In this document: one piece after another, positions 51,325 to 64,000 of the stretch
How the letters are laid out: every line of letters starts with the position of its first letter
Position numbering within the stretch: the stretch's first letter is position 1
Origin: Otis tarda
Taxonomy: Eukaryota; Chordata; Aves; Otidiformes; Otididae
Length of the DNA stretch: 64,000 nucleotides
Direction of reading: 5' to 3'
NCBI GenBank assembly: GCA_026413225.1
Contig: CM048552.1
Location: 168,714,053 to 168,778,052, forward strand
Translations under genes and position numbers: made by a program
Notes under the pieces: generated by a model
What the model saw: the letters and a program-made list of their open reading frames with translations, nothing else
Told to the model about the DNA's origin: nothing
Databases searched by the model: none

Positions 51325-52971
51325 TATTTGTAAATGTTTTTAGACATGCAGTTTATACATTGGTGAATGGTTCTTTATATATGATATTTATGGGGTATTT
51401 GGTTTGTTTTGTGATTTTGTTTCAGCTTTTAAGGAGTGCTGTTAATGTGATTAATTAGCAAGAATTTATTGACTAAAAAATCTGCACAGCCAAACATATA
51501 TGATTTTTAAAATATATTTTTTCAGGTGAAACTATAAACCAGGGTCCTAATTAAGCCCTGCTGTTTCCTGAGATTTTGTGTGCACTACTCTGGGAAGGAA
51601 AGTTACATGGAACTTTACTTGATCATGGAAGAAAAATCTGGAGAGTAAATTCAGGCATTCTATTCAGTTCTCAAATACAGTCTTCACTTGAGGGCTACAG
51701 TGAATTTATGCCCACGTTAAACATTAAAGCTCTGTTATGAGGCCAAATAAGGGGAAAACTCAAATCAACTCAAACATCATGAGAGTAGAACTTCAGTACC
51801 ATTGCAGCAGACACTGCTAGCATTACTAGTTTTGCCCTGAAATACTATGATTGATCCCAGAGTTTGTTACTGTGACATTCTGTTACACGCATTCTCTTCC
51901 CATTACTTTGCTAAATTGGGAAGCTTATTTTCTATAATACAAAACAATTTGTAATAAGCATAGTATATTATAAAAAGGATTTGAAGCTTTGAAATTTACT
52001 TTGCAGGGAGCTTGTGGGTAGCTATAGCTGAAACTATGACTCCACTGAGATCTTACCCACTTCAAAGAGAAGTTCTTTATAAAAATTGGAGGGGATTAGC
52101 ATAACCACCACTTTATGCAAATTTCTGACAGAATCCAGTTTTGTGTCTCCTATGAGGTATCTACATAGTTAAGACTCAGATGTGCAAATATAAAGATACA
52201 CACTTGAATGGTGTCAAAAAGTACTACCACTTTAACACAGTGCCATAAATTAGTATGGAATACACAGAAAAGGATAAGCACAGTTGCTAGAATTATATAG
52301 GAGCCTTTTTTTTTTAGGTAATTCAGGAAGAAACTTCTAGGTTCCCCATTAGGGAAGTGTCCAAATTCAATGCATATGTATGCATTTATAATAAAAACAA
52401 TCTCACCAACAACATTTTTAAATAGATCTTTTAATGCAAATGGTAAAACCTTGCTGTTGACATTTTCAGCTGTAGATTCTGTCTCGGTTATTTTTCACTG
52501 AAGAAGGAGTCTGGATGAAATTAAATGACGTGCATGTAAATGTACTTTGATACAAACTATTCTGCAATTGAATCTCTGTTAAATAGTTTGTGTTAAAACG
52601 GTGATCATGTTATATGTAATTTGCAAGTCATTGCCTTTCTTGTTCCCCTCACTCCATACATAGCATATTTTGGAAAACTAAATTATTTCCATTTTCTCTC
52701 CTGTGATTATTTTCATTTTATCTATTCTACATCGAACTTCTAGATACAGATCAAGTCTAGGATGCAACTTTTGGCTTGAAAGTGAACAGTCTAAACATTT
52801 CATATAGATATCTTGCCCCTTCCTTTTAGTTTTGGGGTTTTTTTTTTTGTGTTTTTTTTTTAGACCTTTATACCTGACACAACCTGATATGACGCAGGCA
52901 GGTGCAGTTTCTCTAAAATAGATACTTGGGCTTCTGTAAGGTACCTCACAGACTTGTTCATATTGCTCTTT

Positions 52972-53294
52972 CGGCACCAAGGTAAGCTTCAAAAATCCCA
53001 CCCCTTGACATTTCGAGTGTCGCATGCAAAATGCTGCCATCTTCTCTCAGCTGAGAGAATGGGGAATCGTACAAGAGCATATAGCTGAACAATAGCGCTG
53101 TGACAGCCAGACACCCTCCTCTACAATGGAGCGCCTTGACAAAAATCTTTGCTGACCCTCTTCAGCACAATCAAACTTGCCTTGTCATGGTAGCTGTGTC
53201 AATGAAAGACTCGTTCAAATGAATAAAACATTAGGATGTACCTAGTCCGGCCAGATGCACTAGAGAACCACATTCAAGCTGCTTTTGCTGGACG
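52972..53294. other. CpG-retaining segment, candidate regulatory or promoter region
   Basis: Nine CpG dinucleotides occur in about 320 bp (for example in TTCGAGTGTCGCATG, ATCGTAC, AGCGCT, GAGCGCC, TCCGGCC and GACGCAA). The kilobases on either side have very few. It is not GC-rich enough for a CpG island. Within it lies a minus-strand ATG at 53040 in a good context (GAGAAGATGG) that opens a 120-codon frame, but the second half of that frame is Lys-rich translation of A-rich sequence. It could be a promoter-proximal block, an unmethylated enhancer or a conserved non-coding element. Confidence 0.25.
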
Positions 53295-55518
53295 CAATAT
53301 ACATAGCAGAGGCAGAAATATTAAAGAAATTAATTTTAACAGGATGTCTGAAATCTGTTCAGCTGTTCATCTCTGTAAGGCTTTCAATGGCAAGCCTTTG
53401 TAAGGAGATTGAAAGGTATTTAGTATAGTAAAGATCCTATAAGAACAAGATCTGACTTTTGAAATATTTTCCCTGTTGACTTGTCTTCAAAAAGCCTGTG
53501 AAGGACAGTTTTTGCTTAGGATTCCCCCCCTTTTCAGCAGGTTTTAGGCCTTGGGCTATTGGTATCCAAGTAGTTAAAACTACATCAGCACTAATAGCTA
53601 TGAGCTCATCTTGTATAAGCACATTTTTAGTTAAACACCGCAATCTTGGAAAAAAATGTTAGTGTGCTTAAACAGCCTGGCTCAGAATAGCTCACAATAT
53701 GACGCATACCACAGGAAATAAAGTGGTATGAGGCACCTACAAAATATTTTTCAAACAAGTCATTGAAGCTGTAAGCCCCATGCCTCAGCTTTAGGAAGTC
53801 ACTTATTAAGAATCAACACCAGCCGTGCCAAGCTAAGCTCTTGCTCTTGGTGATTTTCCAATTGAATATTCAGGGCCCTGTCTCAGTCTTGTTTTCAGGG
53901 AAGTACATGCCTGGAATGTTAGCAAGCTATTTGCTGGAAAAAATGCCCACAACAGGCCCAATGTTGATCACATTAATGCGTTTGAGTGGGTATAGAGTGC
54001 AAATGATTGAAAGTGCTTCCAGATCTTGGTTGCTGGGGACAAAGCAGGCTCTGTTCTCTGATCTGATGGTCATTTTTTTTCAGCGGAGGATGTGGTGCAG
54101 GAAGAGGGAACAGTGCCAATCTCTGTCTAATGGCTCCAAACAGGGCCTGGGCCTAGCTCTTTGGATGCTGATGAGTGGGAAATGAAACACAGATGGGTCA
54201 GATGGGTAAGGAGAGGGGGGATTACAGGTCAGGCCAAAGAGTTGGAATAAATTAAGTGCTTATGAGGTACAGAATGGCACATTGTTAAAGTAAATGGACA
54301 GGGAAAAAACATTTCGGCATTGTTAGGCACAGTGAGCAGAAAAAAACATCCCATCTTCCCAGACCACTTTCACACATCACACCCTCATTGGGATTACCGC
54401 ATGTTTGATATATGAATTGCTTTCTATAGCACAGGCACTGCAAGACTGCAGCATTCTGCAGTACCCGAGAGGAGATAATTTTCCAGTAAACACTTTGTAT
54501 ATTATTTATTGGGAGTAATACTTTGGGTCATGCTTCTGATCATAAGATAGCCAGCTTCCTAACTCCCTAGAGATTTTTGACAAAAGGATAAGTAACCATG
54601 TTTGAATACTCCGGGGAAATTAAGCAACAAAAGGACTATTTCATGCATTCTCAAAATACTGAGTCCATGTTTGGTTTTATTCCTTTCAAATCTTTGTATC
54701 TACATGAAAGAGACAGATTTGGTTTAAAGAAAAGGATTTGGTTTAAAGAAATAGTCCAAAAGGATTCTGGCTAAGAAACAAAACTGGGGGATTTTACTGG
54801 AAACATACATCAGCAATTTTACCTTTTATATTGAAAAAAAAAACCCCCACACTGATATAAAAAATGTTTTTATTAAATAATATGCACAGAGGTTCACTGC
54901 ACTTATTTTTGGCATCCAAATGTAACATCCATATGTAACAACCAAAAATGCGTTGCCAAACTCTCTGTTGACTTGTGCAGCTGTAGTGTTACAAATTTGA
55001 AAACCATCGCACTAATAAAACTTGAAAGGCAAAACTGGGCCCATGAATTCGAACTAAATTTGGAGGGAACTTCAGCAGCTTTTTTCTTCAGTCCTTGAAA
55101 CCAGGTTCTTTCTTGACTAAGAATATTTATCCCTTCTGCAAATGTGGTAAGTATCACAGGTAAAATAAGTCCCGGTCTTTCCACACAGCATGGCTAGAAA
55201 TCAAGTGAGAGTCATCACTCTGGTAGTGTACTCTGTGGTACAGGCATGTATTAAAATTGAGATAAAAGCTAAGAAATGCCAGTGGTAGTGACAGAACAGC
55301 TAAAAGAAGCCCTGATTAGTAGGCAAGGAACCTGTTGTGTTCTTTTTAGCATAGAAAGCCAGTTGTCTCTTGAGCAGCGGAATTGGCTGGGATATGTGTC
55401 TTCCTCTCTGCCATCAGCTACAGCAGCTTTCAGACCATGATCTGCCTGAGGTCATGCCCATTGGTAACATTTGAATCTCCCAGTATCTCTCTTATTTTCC
55501 TGCCTTTCTCTTTCCCAG

Positions 55519-55610
55519 CTGATTGATAGACCCATGGACCCATGTGCTACATGTGCTGAGGACCCAGACAGAAGACACATGTGGAGGGGCCAGCTGGCAT
55601 GCCAGAGCAG
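55519..55610 (+). other. Possible exon of an unidentified plus-strand transcript
   Basis: An excellent acceptor (TTCCTGCCTTTCTCTTTCCCAG) precedes 92 bp ending GCCAGAGCAG followed by GTACTGTG, a fair donor. One frame is open from phase 0 with two bases left over, including PCATCAEDPDRRHMW. It is more GC-rich than its flanks. No family is recognised, and a long non-coding RNA exon or a chance pseudo-exon would look the same. Confidence 0.17.
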
Positions 55611-58600
55611 GTACTGTGGAGCTCACTTCACAGCTTTTCCATGGGTGAAGGCAGTGAGGGGAGAGGAAGAGATGAGACCATCTGGAGTCTTTAGCCCTTA
55701 ATCACCCATTGATCATTACAAAGTTTGAGTAAACTTTATATTTTTAAGACAATGCTTTATTTCATTTCATTGAGGTTGATGTCAAGAGGCATTGTGAGTA
55801 GGGGACAAAGAGATCAGACAGATATACTCATGGTCAGAATTTTGAAGTAAATAAGTCCACAAAGAATTAGGGTAACAGAAATAACAGAAAAGAAAAAAAA
55901 AAAAGATACAAAACCAAGGTAATTTCCTGAAAGAAAAGGAAGAAAAGGCAGAAACATCATTATGAGAAATGGTCTTTGTATAGCAAAAAGCAGCAACAAG
56001 CTTCTGGGAGAAGCGAAGGGGAAAGCAGTGGATGGCAATGTAAAGATCAAAAGTATTCCTGAAAGGCTGTCTGCTAAAGGCACAATGTAGATACTTTTTA
56101 TGAAATGCTTTCTGAAATTCTCTGTTCCTGCCTGATCAAGAGAGGAGCTCAGATTTGGTAGGCAGAAGAACACGGTATGCACCAGACCCGTCTGAAAGAC
56201 TGGTATTTACACAGTCAGAAGGGAATCAGGAGAGCTGAGGCTGGAACGCAGCATGCCTTGTGCTCCCATACAGTACCACACTGTCTGAGCTCTGCAGTGT
56301 TTCTCACGGCCAATGGGAAAGATTTTTTTTTTCCCCCCTTTTAGGCACTGCTCTGAGCAAGTGGTAAGACATATAGGAAGAAAAGACACAGACACATAGG
56401 TCTCTCTGTCTCCCAAATTTCTGTTAATCTAGACAGCTATTTTCTGAATAACTGCAATTGGCCTTTTCTTCACCCAAACTCCCAAATTTAAGGCAGCATT
56501 TTCAGTGGTTTCAATCCTAGTTCAGAATGAAATGAGATTTAATATTAGCAGAAATGTAAGACAAAGGGACTGCATCATATTCCCAAAGAGTCTGAGAGAG
56601 GGCTATCACAAAGCATGACCCATGCTTTTGCAAATTTACTCTGCCTACATTTCTCATCATTCCTTGCAACATTTAACACAAAATCCCTCTAGTAAGACAC
56701 TTACATGGCTTGCTTACCTGACCCTGACCATCTGAGATTCCCATAAGGCATCACCAGATATGGGGTGAATTACTTTGCTGCACAACCCTGGTTGTGGTTA
56801 TGCCCTGCCCACGCATACTGCAGACACAGCCTTGAGGTGGGGTCATCCTACAAGGTAGAACAGGTAGAAGTGTCCATCTAGGATGTCCTATATAAGGCAC
56901 AGTCAGAAATGTGTTTAAGCATGGGCTGTAGACAAATTAAAAGTGCAGAAATTAAAATTATTGGCATACATTTCTGATCAGAAGAGTCCCAAGGCAATGT
57001 AGACACAGGTGCTCTAGTCTTGGGAAGGTAAAAGGTGCCCTTGTGATCCTACAAAAGAAATTCCAGCCACAAGAGCTCCCTCATCATTGCATAGCATTAG
57101 ATGGTAGCCATCAATATGACAGTGTGGGAAAGCGAGACCATTGTTTTGCCCCAGTTCTCCATGGCCAGCAAAATTGGCTGGGCATTGAAAAAGAATCACA
57201 TTTCATCTTGCTTCAATATGTCCAACCTGCCTGTTGTTCCAGCACATTAATTCCTTCTCTAGGAGGAGATATGACTGAATTCTTCCTCACATTTTTGGGC
57301 AAAGTTTCCTTCACAGAGCTGGAAAGTTCAATGTAGAAGAAAATCCACCTTAGTCTGCCTGCTAAGCAGCACCTCTTCATTTTAAAATAAATGATTGTTA
57401 TTGTTTATTATTAGGCAAAATTTTGTATCTTATTGGGAAACTGCTGTTTTATTTCACTCTGAAGGTTTTTCATATAACCTTTTCAGTGGTTTCATATGCT
57501 GTTAAAAACCTAGACCTCAGAAATTAAAAAAGCTTTCCATCTTCCAGAGCAAATGTAGATTTTAGCCCTAATATTTATTCATAATGAATTAATGATATTA
57601 AATAGCCAACCCCTAAATGACTCACTAAGATAATGAGAGGTATTAGGTACTTAGGATGATGGAGGTACTTAGGTAATGAAGTGAAAGAACCTAGACAGAC
57701 GGAAAAATAGATCTGATTTTCAAAACTAGCGGTTTGTGAAGAGTGTTTTTCTAAATAAGAAGCACAAGTCAGTATGTAAAAACAGCAATGGAAAAGGAAT
57801 CTGGTCCAACTTATGCAAAAAAAAGCCTCACTCTTCAGTGTTTGCTAGTTCTCAACCCTGCCTCTCTGGCCTTTACTTTTAGAACAAGGCTTCTTTAACT
57901 CCTGCTGATGCAATAACTAAAAGCAGGGCTCAGCCTTCAATGCCCAGTATTAAACTGGTGCTGTGCTGCTAATGTACTCCATTGTATGGTGCTGCAAACA
58001 GTAGAGCCCTCATACAGTAAGCACCCTTATATGAAATGATTCCATTATCAGATACATGTCACAGAGGATTTCCTCCTATGTAAAACACTGACACAAATTG
58101 CTAGCTACAAGATTTATCCATTTACTGTGACACATTTTTCATAGGATTTCACCTTCTTGCACACAGACATTACTTTATGAGCCTATTTCTGTACAAAGAA
58201 AATTCATTAAAAAATTATTAAAAAATCAGCATAGCACTTATTCTGTCAAGAAGTGTTTTTCCTTGAGTGAGAATTTCTTGAAGCAGTTTTGGCTGAATAA
58301 GGTATGTTATGACCTTTGGAATAAAATGAAAAGCCTGTGGGACAATACCAGATTTTGGCAGGATACTGTTGTCGCTTCTCAGTTTTCACTTCAACCACTG
58401 GCCAAATGCCACGCCACAGCCTTGTTCTAACAGTGTAAGTCACACCACAGCCATCACCATCCCATGTACTGAATGCACTACACCAACCACTACCTACTTT
58501 GAAGTAAAACATTACGTGTCAACTCTTGGTGCACATTCCTCATAGACTAATAGTTGAGGTGTTACGTATGTACAAGTTGTAGATGCCTCTGAAATATGTA

Positions 58601-60342
58601 GTTCCACTTTTGCACCTTGTGCCAGACCCTTTCTGTTCCCAGTTTGCCTTTTAAACTTCTTGATATTGTTTTACTGGACAGATTATCTATTGCAGAGAGC
58701 TATGAATAAAGAAAAAACCCAGCAATTTCATATTTTCAAGGATCAATTTGTCTTGTCTTACATGTTCATCCGTGTAACTGACAACTTACAAAAATATTAC
58801 TCTGAAGTTCTGAATCTAACATGCGCTACCCAGGCACGGAAAACCCATCTTTAAAAATTCCTAACAGTCTTTGATCTCAAAATTATATGACTATCCCACA
58901 GAACACACCCTGTCTTTTCCCGAAATCATTGGGCTAATAATAGAAAGGAAATTCTGAGTTACTGTGGACCAACTCCTGAGGACCTTACTCAGTTTTTACT
59001 CAGACTCGACTCAGATAATTTCCCTTGAATGGATAAAAGCTAGCCAGCTTGTGTGAAATCAGAGCGAAGATCACAGGATTTTCCTGGAGTTATTCACTTA
59101 ATTTTTCACTTCCTTGTTGTGCTGAATCACACAAGAAATAGATCACATCCTACAATAAAATAACAACATTAATGTTTCCTAATCTATCAAATAAAATGGC
59201 ACTTTGCTTGCTTATACCTAGAAGCAGTTTTCAGATAAATGCAATTTTGATGAAAAACACTCAGTAAGCAAGCTCAAAAAGTTATTCTCAGTATCTCAAG
59301 GTTTCTGGAACTGGAATTTTCTTGACCTTGTGACAGGTTTGTGCATACCAGGAACCCAGAGGGCTGTAGAATAGCAACTGTCAGTTACCAACTTCAAGAT
59401 TTGTTAGGCATACCAAAATATCCATTATTTTCCTCATCATTCCAAGACAAGATATGTCATCCTACTTGAACAGTGACCAGAGAAAGGAATCAGGTAAGTA
59501 TTTGTTCCAAAACTCCTAGGGATTCTTCCAATGCCACATTTAGAATATTTGGTCTTTTCTCACACTTTGCTATATTGTGTGTAATTGTTGGCTTGCAGAC
59601 ATTTGCTAACTTAAATTAATTCTGGAATAATAATAAATTGGTGAATTAATAAATGAAGTAATGGGTAGGACTCTAGCACCTGACAGGTGTCCAGGTGTCG
59701 CATGAGAAAGATATAAAAATCTATACCTTTTTTTTTTTTTAATACAAATTACAAAAAGCAAGATGAGGATGAAAATGATGAAGGTTTAAAAAAAGAGAAG
59801 AGGTTTTTTGTCTTAGTATGGCAGGATAAAATAATGAACTCAAAAGCTTTATATTTAGTAGAAGAAATTGATGGAAGTCATTGGAGAGACATCAACAGGG
59901 AGGAAGGTCAAAGTTCGAGGTGCAAAATATTGAATGTAAATCAAAGATATGATCAAATAACAAGAGAATAGCTCTGTATGATACATTTTCAGAGATAATT
60001 GATTTTTAATATTGGATTATTAATACTGATTATTAATAATGGGATGGTACATGCTGTGTCCTTGGAGGACACAGTACCAGATGGATCAGAGATCCATGAA
60101 TGACTCAGTCATGACTGATGTTATTCTTAGATGTGGCAAAGATAATAATTGTTTCTCATTTTGCAAAAGAAGAGTAGCAGTAGCAATGAGCCATATTGTC
60201 TGTTGTGTAGTGTCAGTTTTACACCAGTAAAGTTTCAATAAAGTCTAGTTACACTGGTATAAAACTTGTGTAAGGTGTTGAAAGTCATGCCTGATATATT
60301 TACCCCTCTTGTATGAAAATCAATATTAGCAAGGTTTTCCAG

Positions 60343-60561
60343 ACGTTATAGTGCCTGTACCAGCTGCTTTTCTTGGACCACTCTTGGGCAGCAGAGGATC
60401 ACTGCAGAGGAGAAGGGGAGAAACTGTTCAGATCCGCCCCAGGGCCTGGACTCTGTTCCCCAGTCAGCACCATGCCCTGATTTACAACCTGATCCAGGAA
60501 TCCTACCTACAATGCAGCTATATCAACACCTGCATCCTGGGGAAAACAAATATTTTTTAAG
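60343..60561 (+). other. GC-richer exon-like segment, plus strand
   Basis: A 219-bp block of visibly higher GC than its surroundings lies between GCAAGGTTTTCCAG and ..TTTTTTAAG followed by GTGAGATTG. One frame is open for about 70 codons (including LGSRGSLQRRRGETVQIRPR) and stops one base before the donor. It would therefore suit a non-coding exon or a coincidence better than an internal coding exon. No repeat family is recognised. Confidence 0.15.
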
Positions 60562-63500
60562 GTGAGATTGTTGGGTACAAATAAGCTGCAAAGCATAAAG
60601 CTGGCTTGGAGCCAGGCCCAACAAGGGCATTAGGCACTGCAACACTCCATGTTGCTAGTTCCAGAATGAACTATTAAAGGGATCATTAAAACAACATGTA
60701 AAATCAGCCTGTTACTGTGAAGTGCTAAGTGCTTCCATCGAAAAGCTTTAAGGGAGCTGAGCCTTCTCTGCATCTTACAAGATTGGACCCATATTTTCTA
60801 AAAATGTGATGAAATGATGCATTTTTATTTTACATCTTGACAAATCAATTTCCTGAATGAGTGGTGAGTTCACAGAAGGGGCAGCACATGTTGCATTCCA
60901 TTAAAAAGAATTTACTAACCATTTTTCTTTTTCTTTTTTAGCTGATGTATATGGCGTGCTGTGAACACTGAAAATTAATGTTAATTTATTTATCATAAAA
61001 AATAAGGAAATGAGGCTGAGCAGCATGGAGAAAAAGTCTGGAAAGTGTGAAAGTATGTTCTGTATTCATTACTTTCTATAGGTACTATTTTTGTTTCACT
61101 CGATAATCTCAAAGGGACACCAAATAAATTGGGGGTGACTGAGCTGTTAAAATTGCTTATTTAATGGCTTCTCTCTTACTAGGGGGAAAACTTTTCAGTC
61201 TGTTTAGACTGAAACAATCTAGGTGGAAAAAATCTGGTCCCATAGATTTGTTTTGGCGTCAGTTATAAAACCCTCTGCTCCAGCTGTTTCATTTTGATCT
61301 TATTTAGATACATTTTTTTGTCAACATGAACATGACATCTTCAGTGGACCATCTCTGGATACAACACAGATTAAAATGTAATTGTTCTCATACGCAAAAT
61401 GATTTCGGGCTCCGTGGTTCTCTATCAGATAGATATCTAACTTTCTTTGGTTTCCACCATAATCCGAATAGCAATCGTACAGCCAAAGTAGACAATCACT
61501 TAAATATTTCCCTCCTTAGGGAAATACTTTGGTCTCTCTTTGCAAACAAAAATGTCTAAGATGGCTTGGAAAAAGAGCCTTGAGAAGCTCTTTACAGAGA
61601 TGCTTATATGAGGTGGAAGGAAGCTTGCTGTGGAGTGAGGAAAGTCAAGGAGGAGACATGCTGCATTTTTAGCACCGGGGAAGTCAGTGAAAGGGACCCT
61701 AGGAAACAAGGAGCACGCCTGGAAAAGAGACCTGGAGACGAGAGAGGCTCCTCAAGTTTCTGGCCTGGAGGGATGGAGAAATAAAGCTCATCGTTCTGTG
61801 TTGCTTCAGGCTTCCCATTATGAGTGTGATGGAGGATGAAATTCTGGCCCTTTGGAGTCAAGAGGGCTGAGACTGACCAGTGACCTCATCAGCTTTTCCA
61901 GTACCTGAAGTGAAATTTTTCTCTTGGCTTAGCTGGTGCGTATCAATCCCTATATTTGGGGGACAGATAGATCCTACCTCAGTTTACATTTTATAAATGT
62001 ACTCTAATCTCTGCAGTTATTGTATCTTGTATATGCTTAGAAAAAAAAACAGATAAAATCAGATTAACAGTTTCAGAGAATCCCAAATGTGACCACTAGA
62101 CTTTCATTAGCTAAAAGACATGGATTTTACTAGGTGCTAACTAATAAGGTGACTGAGTAGTTCCACTGAAAGATCAGACAAGACCAAATACTTAATATGC
62201 TGGGTTAATATGCTGGGTTTCCCAATCTGCAAAACCAGAAAGGGGAACAGTTTTTCATATTGCTGCAGTTCCTATAATCATTCTGTTATAGTTTATCTTT
62301 TCAAGTACACTCAGATTAGCTCTTCAAATGTAACAAGTAATCTAAATACAATAAATAATGTCAGTTTTCCAAACAAAAGTGAATGGAATTATAAACTTCA
62401 TGAATTTTTCCAAACCAGAAAGACAGAATGGAAATACAACATAGAAATCTGAGAAAGTTAATAAGGTTTAGCTTGGTAGGAAATATTTTATTACCATAGG
62501 GAGGTTTAAAATCACTTCAGAAAAATAGAATTGCAGGAGTCATTTCTCTTTTAAAAATATGTCACAGTCAGTAGTGATGAAAAAGATAATTTATTGCAAG
62601 ATTCTATGACTATGTTGTAGGTGTTTAACTGCAAGCATGTGCTTACATGCTTTTCCAAATAGAAGTGTATTTAAGCATGTGCTTAAGTTCAGTATTGAAC
62701 TAGAGCCTTAAAGGTCTAAGAGGACACCCCTCAGGCCTGGATTTACCCACGTACCTTCAACCACTTAGCTGAGACATACCTGAAACAGGAGCATTGTCAT
62801 CCTACTCTCTTTCTATGGGGAGATTTATTGAATATAGATGGAGTGTAGGGCAAATTAGTCTCCACAGTTATATTCTTAGGTTCAATGGGATGAATCCAAC
62901 CTAATCCTGAGCAGAATCTAATCTAAATGAATGACCTTTTTGCTTTCAAGCCACCTGATCAGGAGATGTAGCAGGAGAAAGCCAAAGCCTGCAGTATGCC
63001 ATGAAATCACCTAACAAATATGAAAACAACAGGAGGACGCAGTCACCAACAGTTGAAGCATTTATCTGGGAAATGAGAAAATAGGAATAAAATTCTACCT
63101 GAGGGGATTCAAAACTTCCTACTTTTTATTTCCCAGAAGGTGATCTTAGCCACTGTAGCAAAAGCTACAGTAAGCCAGGATAAGACCACAATACATTCTT
63201 CCTCACTAAATTATAACATTGTTCAGTTAAGAATTCAGTATTTATAGGTCAAAGAGAAAATAAAGAGACATCTTGTTACTGTGTTGTTCTGTGATTGGAA
63301 CAGTCCTTTTATAGAGGAAAGTTGTGAGTTTTCATCCTTGCTGGCCATGCTCATTATGCTTTTGTGAGTCTTTAACAGAAATTTAGTCCCTCTCTACTAG
63401 GAATGGAAGTATTGATGCCCTGAATTGTGCATTCAGTCCACTTGTTGCTCACATGTACATTTTTATGATGTTGACAGGCAACAAAAATGTTTCTACCTAA

Positions 63501-64000
63501 ACGTGACTTAACTGACATGTAAAATTATGAAATTAAAAGTCACATAAGCTGCAAATGGAAATTTTTGTGTTTGACTGGGACTTGAGTTAAAAGCTACATG
63601 TTTTGTAAATCTGGTCACTGATTATCATATGGTTATCATATGTTAAGGCAATAAGAAATTAACAAAATGTACCATGTAAATGTTGGAAGAGAGCAGCAGC
63701 CAGAACCTGTGTTAAATGTGTAGCTCTCTGGAAAATTGGGATGTAGCTGGATCAAGTTGAAACAGAGATCCTGTGTCTCTGAGAAACTAGTGACAGTCAA
63801 GACAATGAAATTCAGAAAAGAGTCTATTTTTACAACAGCTCATTCTGAAGCACTTGGTGGTTTTAATAGTTTTCAGTCAGATAAGTCATGAAAAGTCATG
63901 AAAAGGTAATAAGAAAGCTAAGATTCACAGAAACATGAATCTTATCTAAGAGACGATACAAGAGGCGGGCAAAACCAACATAGCAATTTGTGACTGATCT

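Larger units (their letters stand above)
51331..64000. other. AT-rich to mixed unique sequence, no gene recognised
   Basis: About 12.7 kb without a LINE or LTR that I could identify. The region about 52950-54560 is more balanced in composition than its surroundings and reads like the conserved non-coding or exonic type, but no signal proves it. A minus-strand segment at 54903-55163 has an acceptor (ACCACATTTGCAG), about 86 open codons to a stop and an AATAAA at 54869-54874, like a terminal exon; it has no known domain. Minus-strand 52057-52124 is another exon-like piece (donor GTAAGATC). Short direct duplications occur near 54718, 62194, 63630 and 63882. Confidence 0.45.

Noticed and set aside
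50838-51347. 169-codon Phe/Leu/Ser-rich minus frame and 82-codon Lys-rich plus frame
   Set aside because: Pure translation of the GAAAA purine tract.
57014-57336. Overlapping frames on both strands (61 and 97 codons) with protein-like look
   Set aside because: No splice context that fits either frame, no known domain; could be an old unrecognised repeat.

Overview
The window looks like AT-rich vertebrate nuclear DNA, almost certainly from a bird. The evidence is several CR1 LINE copies with the short terminal repeat of the ATTCTATG type, and three solo long terminal repeats (LTRs) of a family I recognise as widespread in avian genomes. There are no operons, bacterial signals, rRNA, tRNA or CRISPR arrays. 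Most of the sequence is unique, non-coding, CpG-poor DNA with many poly-A and poly-T runs, as expected of a gene desert or the introns of a large gene. I did not recognise any host protein-coding gene.

Layout: a CR1 3' end lies at 1-532 (+). A diverged solo LTR lies at 6220-7371 (-) with a 5-bp target-site duplication. Short CR1 tails are at 8807-8926 (-) and 17927-18005 (-). A long, 5'-truncated CR1 at 14531-16430 (+) keeps a reverse-transcriptase frame broken by a single in-frame TAG, and it abuts an older CR1 3' end at 16432-16603 (+). Two closely related solo LTRs lie at 41542-42683 (-) and 44612-45763 (+), each with its own perfect 5-bp duplication, pointing away from each other across a 1.9-kb spacer. 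A CR1 fragment follows at 46574-46815 (-). A roughly 330-bp purine tract built on GAAAA lies at 50995-51324. A segment that has kept unusually many CpGs lies at 52972-53294.

Host transcription units can only be guessed at. Several short open segments are bounded by good splice consensus on each strand. On the minus strand the best is a phase-compatible pair at 47780-47930 and 47493-47546; on the plus strand the best are 10444-10540 and 19597-19738. Chance pseudo-exons are common in sequence of this kind, so all have low confidence and are offered as targets for RNA or cross-species comparison.

The only clear coding relic is the CR1 reverse transcriptase. The LTRs could still supply promoters or polyadenylation signals: the last two keep a TATA-like box and an AATAAA. 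I found no convincing new multi-gene system. The most notable structures are the divergent LTR pair, the near-intact CR1 frame, the GAAAA tract next to a splice-like site, and the CpG-retaining block.
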